Part shown: positions 1 to 6,576 of the stretch, piece after piece
Layout: every line of letters starts with the position of its first letter
How positions within the stretch are numbered: position 1 is the first letter of the stretch
Assembly (NCBI GenBank): GCA_002493625.1
Contig: DKZK01000025.1
Span: 1 to 64,000, forward strand
Direction: 5' to 3'
DNA: 64,000 bases
Source of the DNA: Lachnospiraceae bacterium UBA7076
GTDB lineage: Bacteria; Bacillota; Clostridia; Lachnospirales; Lachnospiraceae
Translations under genes and position numbers: made by a program
Notes under the pieces: model-generated
Databases searched by the model: none
Told to the model about the DNA's origin: nothing
Seen by the model: the letters and a program-made list of their open reading frames with translations, nothing else

Positions 1-46
1 AGGGGTAGTTTTTGACACTACCTAGCCATATAGGGAGGGAAAAAAT

Positions 47-1909
47 ATGTTGGTGAATATATCAGATGTAAATAATGCGGATGAACTGGAAAAATGTATC
101 GAACAGGCAAGGATGAATAAACAGATGCCTGCCGAAAGCCAATATCAGACATTCAAGGCAGAGCTGGATGAGGAGTTGAACAGGGCAGCAGACGGCTTCG
201 TGAAAATCGGATACCTGCTTAAGAAAGCACGTGATACGGATGTGCTTGAGGAAAGCGGATATAAAAGCGTAACGGAATTTGCAAAAATGGAATACGGTCT
301 GACGGCAGATGTGGTCTCAAGATACATGGCAATCAATGACAGGTTTGCCGAGGACGGATATTCCGACCGCCTTGCATCAAAATACTGCAATTACGGACTG
401 GCAAAGCTTCAGGAAATGCTTACCCTTCCTGCGGCAATCGTCGAGGAATTATCGCCTGCGCTCACACGTGAGGAGATACAGACAATAAAAAAAGAATATA
501 AGGCAGAACAGGAAATAAGCGATTTGGAGGTTGTCATGGAGGCGGCCGACGAGGAAATAAGGCAGGCTGAGAAAAGGCAGCAGGAGGAAGACCGCAAGGA
601 GGCAGCAGGACAGACGGAAAACGGCATAAATACCCGTCCTGACGAAGAATTTGAACCCAAAAACAATCTTGAAAAAATGCTGTATGCATACTTTGAAGAA
701 TATCCGGATGATTACATAAGCTGCGCGGTAAACGCAAGAAACAGCCTGTCTGAAATTCTGGCGCCGTCAGGCTACCGGGTAATAACAAACCGGATAGCAG
801 GAGAAGGAAAAATAATGCTGACGATGACGTCTGCCGGAATCACGCTTGTAAATATGCGCACAGGAATAAGTAAAAAATACACATGGGCCGATGCAAACTT
901 TCTGTTCGATGAAGACAGATGGGGCTATGAGCTAAACTATGACTACGAGGCTGATACCGAAAATGCAAAAAAGAGATGGGAAGGTCTTTACAAAAAAACG
1001 TTTCCTGAGATAAAGGAAGAACCGGAACAGCAGACTGCCTCAGCTTCCCCAAAACAGGATAAAAAGGACAGGCACAAGAAAAAAGAAAACAGGGTAACGG
1101 CAATTAAGCCAAAGAAGGAAGCTGCGGAAACGGGAACAGAAAAACCAAGAACGGAAGAACCAAGAAAAGAAGAACCTGTGCCGGAAGAAAATTCCCAAGC
1201 GGCAGTACAGGAATCCACAGTTGACGAATCGGAATCAGACAATAGCCGGGCTTCAGAAACTGATAAACCGGAAACAGACAATAACAAAACTTCTGAAGCT
1301 GACAAACTGGAATCAGACAATAACAAGGCTCCGGAAGCTGATAACACACAGGAGGCATCTGACAACGGCATGTCTTCTGAAAATGAAAAAATTGCACCGG
1401 TGCAAACATATTCGGAAGTAAAATACAAGACCCAGCTTAATGAGCTTGCCAAGCAGGTATATGAAACGTCAGCGGAGTTACTGGAATTAGCCGTATCAGA
1501 TGATCACAGAAACAAACAGAAAATAGAAGAACAGTTTAAATACGAATATGAAAACAGTTACGTTGAAATAGAAGGCTACCATCTGGATGTCAATACAGAG
1601 GACGATGAATTATACCTTTATGATGCGGAGAACAAAGGAATACCGGATAAAATGCTTGAAGCATGGGATATGCGGTTAATGATAGGTGAGCTTGAAAAAG
1701 TCATGAACAGTTTTACAATACCGGAAAAAGAAAGGCAGAAGATGCTTGAAGGATATTACGATGCATATACTGACGCCTTTGAGATGAGCAAAAAAGCAAT
1801 CAGGGATGAAATGCTTGAAACGGCACAGGATTATTACCTGAAAGCAGGAAAAATATTAGCAAAAATAATCAATCTTCCGGAAGGCGAGGAGGATGAAGCC
1901 GTTGAGTAA
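47..1909 (+). CDS. Prophage early-region protein of unknown function, 620 aa
   Basis: I recognise the N-terminal 150 residues as a type common in Clostridia prophages, but no function is known to me. The sequence shows a helical N-terminal part (residues 1-185, ending in a charged coiled coil), a second compact region (about 205-320), a long Lys/Glu/Ser/Thr-rich linker (about 325-445) with imperfect 12-residue repeats of the form ESDNNKASEADK, and a helical acidic C-terminal part (450-620). There is no nuclease, ATPase or HTH motif I can defend. The start has an AGGGAGGG site 7 bases upstream. The 3' end overlaps the next gene. A TTGCACCGGTGCAA palindrome lies inside the linker coding sequence. 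Position before the small Cys-rich genes suggests a replication or early accessory role, which is inference. Confidence 0.7.
   Translation: MLVNISDVNNADELEKCIEQARMNKQMPAESQYQTFKAELDEELNRAADGFVKIGYLLKKARDTDVLEESGYKSVTEFAKMEYGLTADVVSRYMAINDRFAEDGYSDRLASKYCNYGLAKLQEMLTLPAAIVEELSPALTREEIQTIKKEYKAEQEISDLEVVMEAADEEIRQAEKRQQEEDRKEAAGQTENGINTRPDEEFEPKNNLEKMLYAYFEEYPDDYISCAVNARNSLSEILAPSGYRVITNRIAGEGKIMLTMTSAGITLVNMRTGISKKYTWADANFLFDEDRWGYELNYDYEADTENAKKRWEGLYKKTFPEIKEEPEQQTASASPKQDKKDRHKKKENRVTAIKPKKEAAETGTEKPRTEEPRKEEPVPEENSQAAVQESTVDESESDNSRASETDKPETDNNKTSEADKLESDNNKAPEADNTQEASDNGMSSENEKIAPVQTYSEVKYKTQLNELAKQVYETSAELLELAVSDDHRNKQKIEEQFKYEYENSYVEIEGYHLDVNTEDDELYLYDAENKGIPDKMLEAWDMRLMIGELEKVMNSFTIPEKERQKMLEGYYDAYTDAFEMSKKAIRDEMLETAQDYYLKAGKILAKIINLPEGEEDEAVE
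1392..1405. promoter_or_regulatory. 14-bp perfect palindrome, copy 1 of 3
   Basis: TTGCACCGGTGCAA, a perfect 7+7 palindrome inside the linker-coding part of the first gene. The same 14 bases recur at 7117 and 15062 in other reading frames or outside genes, which points to selection on the DNA and not on the protein. Possible protein-binding site; function unknown. Confidence 0.5.
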
Positions 1910-2201
1910 AAGCATAATGCAAAACAAAGAAGACCGCAGGTGCTATGTATGTGAGCAGCTTGGGGAACGGACAAAGGGAGCTCTGGAGGAACATCACTGC
2001 TTCGGAGGCGCAAACAGAAAGCTCTCGGAACATTATGGCTTAAAAATATATTTATGCATCCGGCATCACCGGGAAGGAAAGGACGCCGTACATATAAACA
2101 AATATACAAGGCTGCACATACAGGAAGATGCGCAAAGAGCATTTGAAGAACATTATCCGGACAAAGACTTCAGGAGCATATTCGGAAAAAACTATTTATA
2201 G
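1893..2201 (+). CDS. HNH-like/zinc-finger phage protein
   Basis: A 102-residue protein with a CYVC pair near residue 17, an EEHHCFGG segment (about 33-40) and a CIRHHREGKDAVH segment (about 54-66). This Cys2/His arrangement resembles the zinc-binding beta-beta-alpha core of HNH-like proteins carried beside phage recombination genes. I infer a DNA-processing role; the exact catalytic residues are not certain. The ATG at 1893 overlaps the end of the upstream gene by 17 bases. A GGAAGG about 10 bases upstream fits as ribosome binding site, with GAGGAGG directly abutting the start. The alternative ATG at 1917 has no good site. Likely co-transcribed and translationally coupled with its upstream neighbour. 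Confidence 0.6.
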   Translation: MKPLSKSIMQNKEDRRCYVCEQLGERTKGALEEHHCFGGANRKLSEHYGLKIYLCIRHHREGKDAVHINKYTRLHIQEDAQRAFEEHYPDKDFRSIFGKNYL

Positions 2202-2213
2202 CAGGAGGAAGCA

Positions 2214-2402
2214 ATGAGTGCAAAAAAAATAGCGAGAACAAAAGAAGACTGCCAGAGCTGCCAATACAGCGGAACCGTAGCCGAAATGCAGTGCTGCAAT
2301 TACATTTTAATCACAAGACATATGAGAAAATGTCCTGCAAGGCAATGTACAAGATACAAAAAGGGCACACGGATAAAGCTGACGGATGATTACATAGTAT
2401 GA
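2214..2402 (+). CDS. Small cysteine-rich phage protein
   Basis: A 62-residue basic protein with six or more cysteines arranged CQSC...CC...C...C, suggesting a structural zinc site. No known family is recognised. It has a strong AGGAGG site 5 bases before the ATG and sits 12 bases after the HNH-like gene and 34 before the ASCH-like gene, so it belongs to the same operon. Small Cys-rich proteins of this kind are common fillers of phage early regions; function unknown. Confidence 0.6.
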   Translation: MSAKKIARTKEDCQSCQYSGTVAEMQCCNYILITRHMRKCPARQCTRYKKGTRIKLTDDYIV

Positions 2403-2436
2403 GGGCGGGTAAATAAGCCCAAAAGGAGGTATCAAC

Positions 2437-3033
2437 ATGAGAATACTGCCAATTTTATTTAACACGGAAATGGTACAGGCTATATTGGACGGCAGAAAGA
2501 CCGTGACAAGAAGATGCCTGAAGCATCCGTTTACGGTTCATCCGAACGGATATATAACAAAACCAAGAGGCAATGAAAATTTATGTCTTTATGAGCCGCC
2601 ATGCTGGAAGGACGACGTCTTATGGGTCAGAGAGACATGGAGTGAAGACGTTGAAGATGGTTACATATACAAAGCTGATTACAGTGAAGCATTTATTCAG
2701 AACCCAACAATTGATGTCAAATGGAAACCATCCATACACATGCCAAGGGCAGCAGCCCGTATATGGCTTAAGGTATTGAATGTAAAGGTGGAACGGTTAC
2801 AGGACATAACGGAAAACGAAGCGAGGGCAGAGGGAGCAAAGCGGTGTATTGAATGCATAGACCCGTTAAAAGATAGACCTGTAATTTATGAAAATTGTAA
2901 CGGATATTACATAATCGGCTTCAAAGCGATATGGAATCCGACAATTTCAAAGAAAGACATTGACATATATGGATGGGACGCAAATCCGTATGTGTGGGTA
3001 ATAAGCTTTGAACGGACGGAAGCTCCTAATTAA
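2437..3033 (+). CDS. ASCH/PUA-like phage protein
   Basis: The 198-residue product begins with a pattern typical of phage ASCH-domain proteins: ILPILFNTEMVQAILDGRKT followed by VTRR, later LWVRETW and HMPRAAARIWLKV, and ending with W-rich beta strands (WDANPYVWVISF). ASCH domains belong to the PUA-like superfamily and are thought to bind RNA or modified nucleotides; some act as ribonucleases. The family is widespread in phages of both Gram-positive and Gram-negative hosts. AAAGGAGG stands 9 bases before the ATG. It follows the Cys-rich gene in the same operon. The family call is firm from the sequence pattern; the molecular role here is unknown. Confidence 0.75.
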   Translation: MRILPILFNTEMVQAILDGRKTVTRRCLKHPFTVHPNGYITKPRGNENLCLYEPPCWKDDVLWVRETWSEDVEDGYIYKADYSEAFIQNPTIDVKWKPSIHMPRAAARIWLKVLNVKVERLQDITENEARAEGAKRCIECIDPLKDRPVIYENCNGYYIIGFKAIWNPTISKKDIDIYGWDANPYVWVISFERTEAPN

Positions 3034-3091
3034 AAGAGGACACAAAGATAAAAAATATATCATACAAATGTAACTCAAAGACGGGTATTTA

Positions 3092-3117
3092 TGCGGGGTG
3101 ACAGGGCTCACTCCGCA
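3092..3117 (+). promoter_or_regulatory. Stem-loop directly before a ribosome binding site
   Basis: TGCGGGGTGA (3092-3101) pairs with TCACTCCGCA (3108-3117) with one G-U pair and a 6-base loop. The 3' arm abuts the AGGAAGGAG site of the gene at 3133. It may modulate translation or be the remnant of a terminator; there is no U-tract. Confidence 0.4.
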
Positions 3118-3132
3118 GGAAGGAGACAGTAT

Positions 3133-3408
3133 ATGGAAAAATTAACAATAGATGAAGTAATACAGGACTGCAATAATACATGTTCCGGTTATGAGCTTGC
3201 ATCGGAGCTAAGCAAGAAGCCTATCCAAAATCAACAGAATTACATAAAGCATTATCAGATAGCAGAGTGGTTAATGGAGCTTAAAGTATATAAAGAGACA
3301 GGACTTACTCCTGAGAAGATAAGCGAGATGGACAGGCTTTATACGGAGAAATGTATTGAAGTAAATAAGCTGAAGGCCAAATTAGAAAATTGCATTGGTG
3401 CGATTTAG
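3133..3408 (+). CDS. Small phage protein, unknown
   Basis: A 91-residue helical protein from the ATG at 3133, chosen because AAGGAG lies 7 bases upstream. The longer reading from 3091 would begin inside the stem-loop. The centre contains an IAEWLMELKVYKETGLTPEK segment, a pattern seen in many small phage proteins whose C-terminal half resembles a leucine-zipper-like helix (LYTEKCIEVNKLKAKLE). No enzymatic motif is present. It closes the early gene run before the 3518 promoter. Confidence 0.55.
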   Translation: MEKLTIDEVIQDCNNTCSGYELASELSKKPIQNQQNYIKHYQIAEWLMELKVYKETGLTPEKISEMDRLYTEKCIEVNKLKAKLENCIGAI

Positions 3409-3517
3409 GAAATAAAAATAGGGCAGCAGCTTATTACGGAAATACTAAAGCTACCAAATGCGGCACATTGAAAACTAAATATTGACTGGTATTTTTATTA
3501 TTTTATTGTAAAAAGTG

Positions 3518-3546
3518 TTGACATACGGTACACCGTATGATATTAT
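3518..3546 (+). promoter_or_regulatory. Strong promoter with embedded operator
   Basis: TTGACA (3518-3523), a 17-base spacer and TATTAT (3541-3546). The spacer is filled by an inverted repeat with 8-base arms, CATACGGT-AC-ACCGTATG (3522-3539), so a bound repressor would sit exactly on the core promoter. The ribbon-helix-helix-like protein encoded at 3902 is the obvious candidate regulator (inference). Confidence 0.75.
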
Positions 3547-3569
3547 AATATCAGGAGGTGAGATAAGAG

Positions 3570-3680
3570 GTGGCTAAGAAAAAGAGAGGACACAAACTTG
3601 AAAAAACAGCACTCATAATAAGCATCATACAAGCGATAATCACAACAATCTGCTTAATATATGAAACATTTTTCAAGTAA
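3570..3680 (+). CDS. 36-residue lysine-rich membrane peptide
   Basis: GTG start with AGGAGG 11 bases upstream; it encodes a peptide with a basic N-terminus (VAKKKRGHK), one hydrophobic helix (TALIISIIQAIITTICLIY) and the ending ETFFK. It is the first gene after the operator-controlled promoter at 3518. Size, basic flank and single membrane span resemble type I toxins and holin-like toxins of Firmicutes, but no close match to a named family is recalled, and no antisense RNA promoter was convincingly seen. A GC-rich stem-loop (3690-3716) follows. Could also be a small regulatory membrane peptide. Confidence 0.55.
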   Translation: MAKKKRGHKLEKTALIISIIQAIITTICLIYETFFK

Positions 3681-3689
3681 GTGTCCAAG

Positions 3690-3716
3690 GGCGGTGGGAA
3701 ACACCCACCCACCGCC
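3690..3716 (+). promoter_or_regulatory. GC-rich stem-loop after the membrane peptide gene
   Basis: GGCGGTGGG (3690-3698) pairs perfectly with CCCACCGCC (3708-3716), loop of 9. The sequence after it is TTAATATTTA, a poor U-tract, so it may be a partial terminator or mRNA-stabilising hairpin that sets the ratio between the first peptide and the downstream genes. Confidence 0.5.
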
Positions 3717-3747
3717 TTAATATTTATACTAAACCATCTTTGAAAAT

Positions 3748-3924
3748 ATGTCTATAAGAAAAATATTAATTTTAATGAATTTTCTGACAGTCTCTGTACT
3801 TGCATACTATGCCATAAAAAAGGGCTTGGATATTTTTATAGGAATAGCATTGATAATAAGTGTAATAGCAACAGCGCTGAATATTTATTGTGAGGTGTCA
3901 AATGGCGGAAGAAAAGAAGATTAG
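3748..3924 (+). CDS. 58-residue two-helix membrane protein
   Basis: An open frame from the ATG at 3748 to the TAG at 3922 encodes a protein with two predicted membrane helices (about residues 5-21 and 28-48) and a short polar tail (NGGRKED). The start lacks a good ribosome binding site, which lowers confidence. Its last 23 bases overlap the start of the ribbon-helix-helix-like gene at 3902, suggesting translational coupling. No family recognised. It ends with TAG, one of several prophage genes that use amber as a normal stop. Confidence 0.4.
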   Translation: MSIRKILILMNFLTVSVLAYYAIKKGLDIFIGIALIISVIATALNIYCEVSNGGRKED

Positions 3925-4087
3925 ACCTCAGGATAAGTGGAACCGGAAAGCGGGGTTGGTATCGAAGTCATATAAGCTTAAGGATACGCTTGTTAAGGAA
4001 TTTGCAGAGACGTGCGACAAGGTTGGAGTGAGCCAAGCGGGACAGCTTAGTAAAATGATGCAGGAATTTATTAATCAAAACAACTAA
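3902..4087 (+). CDS. Ribbon-helix-helix-like small DNA-binding protein (probable)
   Basis: A 61-residue basic protein with the pattern IRPQDKWNRKAGLVSKSYKL, then LVKEFAETCDKVGVSQAGQL and a terminal SKMMQEFI helix. The short beta-strand-like SKSYKL, followed by two helices with the turn GVSQAG, is what an RHH-type repressor or antitoxin would look like. The protein is a kind I recall as common and unannotated in Clostridia. ATG at 3902 has GAGGTG 4 bases upstream. It is the last gene of the cassette started at 3518 and is followed by a terminator. I infer autoregulation through the inverted repeat at 3522-3539; not shown. Confidence 0.6.
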   Translation: MAEEKKIRPQDKWNRKAGLVSKSYKLKDTLVKEFAETCDKVGVSQAGQLSKMMQEFINQNN

Positions 4088-4115
4088 ATAAAACGCTTAA
4101 AAGGAAGCAGTGGAA

Positions 4116-4149
4116 AGATACTGGTCAATATTTGGCTGGTATCTTTTTT
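4116..4149 (+). terminator. Rho-independent terminator of the small cassette
   Basis: AGATACTGG pairs with CTGGTATCT (two wobble pairs), loop TCAATATTTGG, followed by TTTTTTA. It closes the transcription unit begun at 3518, 28 bases after the RHH-like gene. Confidence 0.7.
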
Positions 4150-4170
4150 ATTGTAAAAGGAGGGCAGAGA

Positions 4171-4575
4171 ATGCCACGACAAAGAAATCAATTAAAAGCT
4201 TATAATATAAGCAAGCACAGGTACATGGAGCTTTACCACTATTGCATGCAGTATAACGAATGGAAAGCACAGCTTCAGGATATAGAAGATGGGTTGCGTT
4301 CCCCATCCGAAGGACAGACAACATCAGGCGGCATTAAAACGGATAAGACTGCATCACTTGCAATTAAAAGGGCTGAACTTTCTGCAAAATGTAACATGAT
4401 TGAACAGACAGCAGAGGAAACAGATAGAGTCCTTAAAGATTACATACTGGCAGCAGTTACAAATGAGGGATATACATATAACTATTTGTCAACCGTTAAG
4501 GGGATGCCTTGCGGTCATAATTTGTTTTATAAGCTGAGAAAGAAGTTTTATTATTTGCTTTCGGGAAAAATCTAA
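4171..4575 (+). CDS. Possible late transcription regulator (ArpU/RinA-like position), 134 aa
   Basis: The ATG at 4171 is preceded by AAAGGAGGG at 8 bases; the reading from 4132 would start inside the terminator. The product is basic and helical with N-terminal YNISKHRYMELYHYCMQYNE, a Ser/Gly/Thr-rich insert, and a C-terminal TYNYLSTVKGMPCGHNLFYK that could be a helix-turn-helix. In many Firmicutes siphophages a protein of this size at the junction between early and late genes activates the late operon (ArpU, RinA). That analogy rests on position and size only. A terminator follows 22 bases downstream. Confidence 0.45.
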   Translation: MPRQRNQLKAYNISKHRYMELYHYCMQYNEWKAQLQDIEDGLRSPSEGQTTSGGIKTDKTASLAIKRAELSAKCNMIEQTAEETDRVLKDYILAAVTNEGYTYNYLSTVKGMPCGHNLFYKLRKKFYYLLSGKI

Positions 4576-4596
4576 TAAAAGAAAGTGTGAAACAGG

Positions 4597-4628
4597 AAAG
4601 GAACTCATTAGATGGGTTCCTTTTTCTT
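4597..4628 (+). terminator. Rho-independent terminator
   Basis: AAAGGAAC (4597-4604) pairs with GTTCCTTT (4616-4623), loop of 11, continuing into a TTTTTCTT tract. It separates the possible late regulator from the MORN cassette. Confidence 0.75.
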
Positions 4629-4645
4629 AAATATGTCGAAAACTA

Positions 4646-4674
4646 TTGAAAGTAGTCTACTCTAAGGATATAAT
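4646..4674 (+). promoter_or_regulatory. Promoter of the MORN-repeat gene
   Basis: TTGAAA (4646-4651), exactly 17 bases, TATAAT (4669-4674). It lies just after a terminator and 49 bases before the MORN gene start, giving that gene its own transcription independent of the phage late operon. Confidence 0.7.
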
Positions 4675-4722
4675 ATCAAAAAGTATTATTTTAATTAATA
4701 TTAATAAAGGGGAGATGTTTTT

Positions 4723-5889
4723 ATGATAAAATTTTTCTTGGGATTAGAATTTAGTAAAATAGCGGCAAAAATGTTTAAGCTTGAAATAATAATGATAGTT
4801 GTTGCTGTTTTTTCAGTAATGGTTGTTGTTGTAGACAATAAGAAGGCTAAAAAGATTATAGCGATTTTTTGTATTATATTAACAGTATTTATGATTGTTA
4901 TATATACGAAAGGTATTTATAATATATTGACTCTTAAACAATATCCTAAATGTTATTATTTTGGTCAAGAAAAAGATGAAAATGCAAACGGTAATGGCAG
5001 AATTTTTGATAATAGTGGTAATATAATATATCAGGGTGAGTTTAGTCAAAGCGTATATCATGGAGAAGGAAAAGAATATGCATATTATTTAGATGATACT
5101 ACAGGAAAGGAAAAAACATTTTTAGAATATGAGGGCGAGTTTTATCTTGGATTAAGAAGTGGGCAAGGGAAATTATATAATAAATATGGTGAAATATTAT
5201 AGGAGGGTGGATTTGCGTTTGGAGAAAAATGTGGATTTGGTATAGAATATGATGTGAATGATAAGGAAAGAAATACAAAGACTGTAGGAATGTTTTATGA
5301 CGATAATATATATGGCTATTACGAGAAATATACAGATGGAAAATTTATTAATAAAGGCGAGTATATTGATATAGTAAAAGTTCATGAAGAATATTATGAT
5401 AATGGAAATATAAGAATAAAAGGAGATTATGTACTAGATACTTTTACAGGAAATGTGACTGTATACTATGAGGATGGTAGTATAAAGTATCAAGGTGAAT
5501 TTAGAAATGGTGCAGCACATGGAAAAGGAACGCGGTATTATGATGAAACGGGAATAAAACAGTATAAAGGAGATTTCGAAAATGGAAATTATAATGGCAT
5601 GGGGAAATATTATGATGAATCGGGGAATTTAGTGTATGAAGGAGAGTTTAAAAGTGGGAATTATCATGGTACAGGGAAGTGTTATTATGAATCGGGGAAT
5701 TTGATGTATGAAGGAGATTTTATAAATGGGAAATATTATGGTATGGGAAAGTATTATGATGAAGTGGGGAATTTAGTGTACGAAGGAGAGCATGTAAATG
5801 GAAAACGTCATGGCACAGGAAAATATTATGATGAGTTGGGGCAAGTGAAATATGATGGCAAATGGTCAAATGATAAATATATAGAATAA
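4723..5889 (+). pseudogene. MORN_2-repeat membrane protein gene split by one amber codon
   Basis: Reading from the ATG at 4723 (GGGGAG 9 bases upstream) gives two N-terminal membrane helices (about residues 18-38 and 45-67) and then MORN-type repeats. The frame is stopped by TAG at 5200-5202 and continues in the same frame, without frameshift, to the TAA at 5887. Around the stop, GEIL-stop-EGGFAFG fits a MORN unit in which the stop replaces the usual tyrosine (TAT/TAC to TAG). The downstream part holds at least seven repeats of about 24 residues (GKYYDESGNLVYEGEFKSGN type), three nearly identical at DNA level. An ATG at 5254 has no ribosome binding site. The repeats match the YwqK-like MORN_2 class, some of which are antitoxins; role here unknown. 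The gene is visibly richer in A/T than its neighbours. Confidence 0.8.
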
Positions 5890-5935
5890 ATATATTGTAT
5901 TTGTGATTTGTAAACTAAATTAAAACATACTATCA

Positions 5936-5982
5936 GAGTCAAGCAAACAGGAACACGTCCTGCCGCTTGGCTCTATTTTTTT
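5936..5982 (+). terminator. Strong rho-independent terminator after the MORN gene
   Basis: GAGTCAAGC pairs with GCTTGGCTC (one G-U), with an inner CAGGA/TCCTG stem, followed by TATTTTTTTG. It closes the MORN transcription unit. Confidence 0.85.
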
Positions 5983-6096
5983 GTTCTTTTAAATCAAATT
6001 ATTGTTTTATCAAAAGATGAAAAAAATTTTGAAAGTGGGGTAATCGGGGGACAGTTAAGTGTGTTATTATGGTATCATAAATTAATAAAGACAAAG

Positions 6097-6124
6097 AACA
6101 GTCGCTACATTTACAGCGGCTGTT
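6097..6124 (+). promoter_or_regulatory. Stem-loop in the leader of the lysis genes
   Basis: AACAGTCGCT pairs with AGCGGCTGTT (one G-U) around an 8-base loop; TTGCG follows, a weak U-tract. It lies 23 bases before the holin start. It could be an attenuator or processing site. The rest of the stretch from 5983 to 6147 shows no open frame. Confidence 0.5.
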
Positions 6125-6147
6125 TTGCGTGGAAAGGAGGTTAAAGC

Positions 6148-6576
6148 ATGAAAAATACGATATGTACCGCACTTGGAGTGATTGGCTCCGCTATTGCAGG
6201 CTTTTTTGGCGGATGGGATACGGGACTGGTTACACTGCTCATATTCATGGCAATTGACTACATATCAGGCTTGATTGTTGCAGGTGTATTTAAGGTCAGT
6301 CCCAAGACGCCAACGGGAACACTGGAGAGCCGGGCAGGCTGGAAAGGACTTTGCAGAAAAGGCATGACGCTTTTGGTTGTTCTTGTTGCATACAGGCTTG
6401 ACTTGGTTATTGGAACAAATTACATAAGGGATGCAGTTGTCATAGCATTTATTGCAAACGAAACCATTTCACTGGTAGAAAATGCCGGACTGATGGGGCT
6501 GCCTGTTCCGCAGGTAATTAAAAATGCAATCGAAGTATTAAAGCAAAAAGGAGATGATAGCAATGGCAAAGCATAA
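6148..6576 (+). CDS. Phage holin (phage_holin_4_1 / toxin-secretion type)
   Basis: A 142-residue membrane protein with hydrophobic segments at about 5-22, 28-50, 72-92 and 95-115. The conserved pattern of this holin family is visible: TLLIFMAIDYISGLIVA, then SRAGWKGLCRKGMTLL and NETISLVENAGLMGLPVP. Holins oligomerise in the cytoplasmic membrane and let the endolysin reach the wall at the end of the lytic cycle. The ATG has AAAGGAGG 9 bases upstream. The 3' end overlaps the amidase gene by 14 bases, the usual lysis-pair arrangement. What is unusual is that the pair lies upstream of the terminase genes and not after the tail genes. Confidence 0.93.
   Translation: MKNTICTALGVIGSAIAGFFGGWDTGLVTLLIFMAIDYISGLIVAGVFKVSPKTPTGTLESRAGWKGLCRKGMTLLVVLVAYRLDLVIGTNYIRDAVVIAFIANETISLVENAGLMGLPVPQVIKNAIEVLKQKGDDSNGKA

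Noticed and set aside
1221..1421. Frame in the linker region of the first gene
   Set aside because: It is a shadow of the repetitive linker coding sequence.
3091..3132. Extended N-terminus of the small protein at 3133
   Set aside because: It would be translated from within the stem-loop at 3092-3117 and lacks a ribosome binding site.
4132..4170. Extended N-terminus of the possible late regulator
   Set aside because: This part lies over a terminator stem and its U-tract and has no ribosome binding site; ATG 4171 with AAAGGAGGG is preferred.
5200..5202. Amber recoding (TAG read as an amino acid, as in some gut phages)
   Set aside because: Other genes of this prophage use TAG as a genuine stop at 2199, 3406 and 3922, with normally spaced next genes, so the code is standard.
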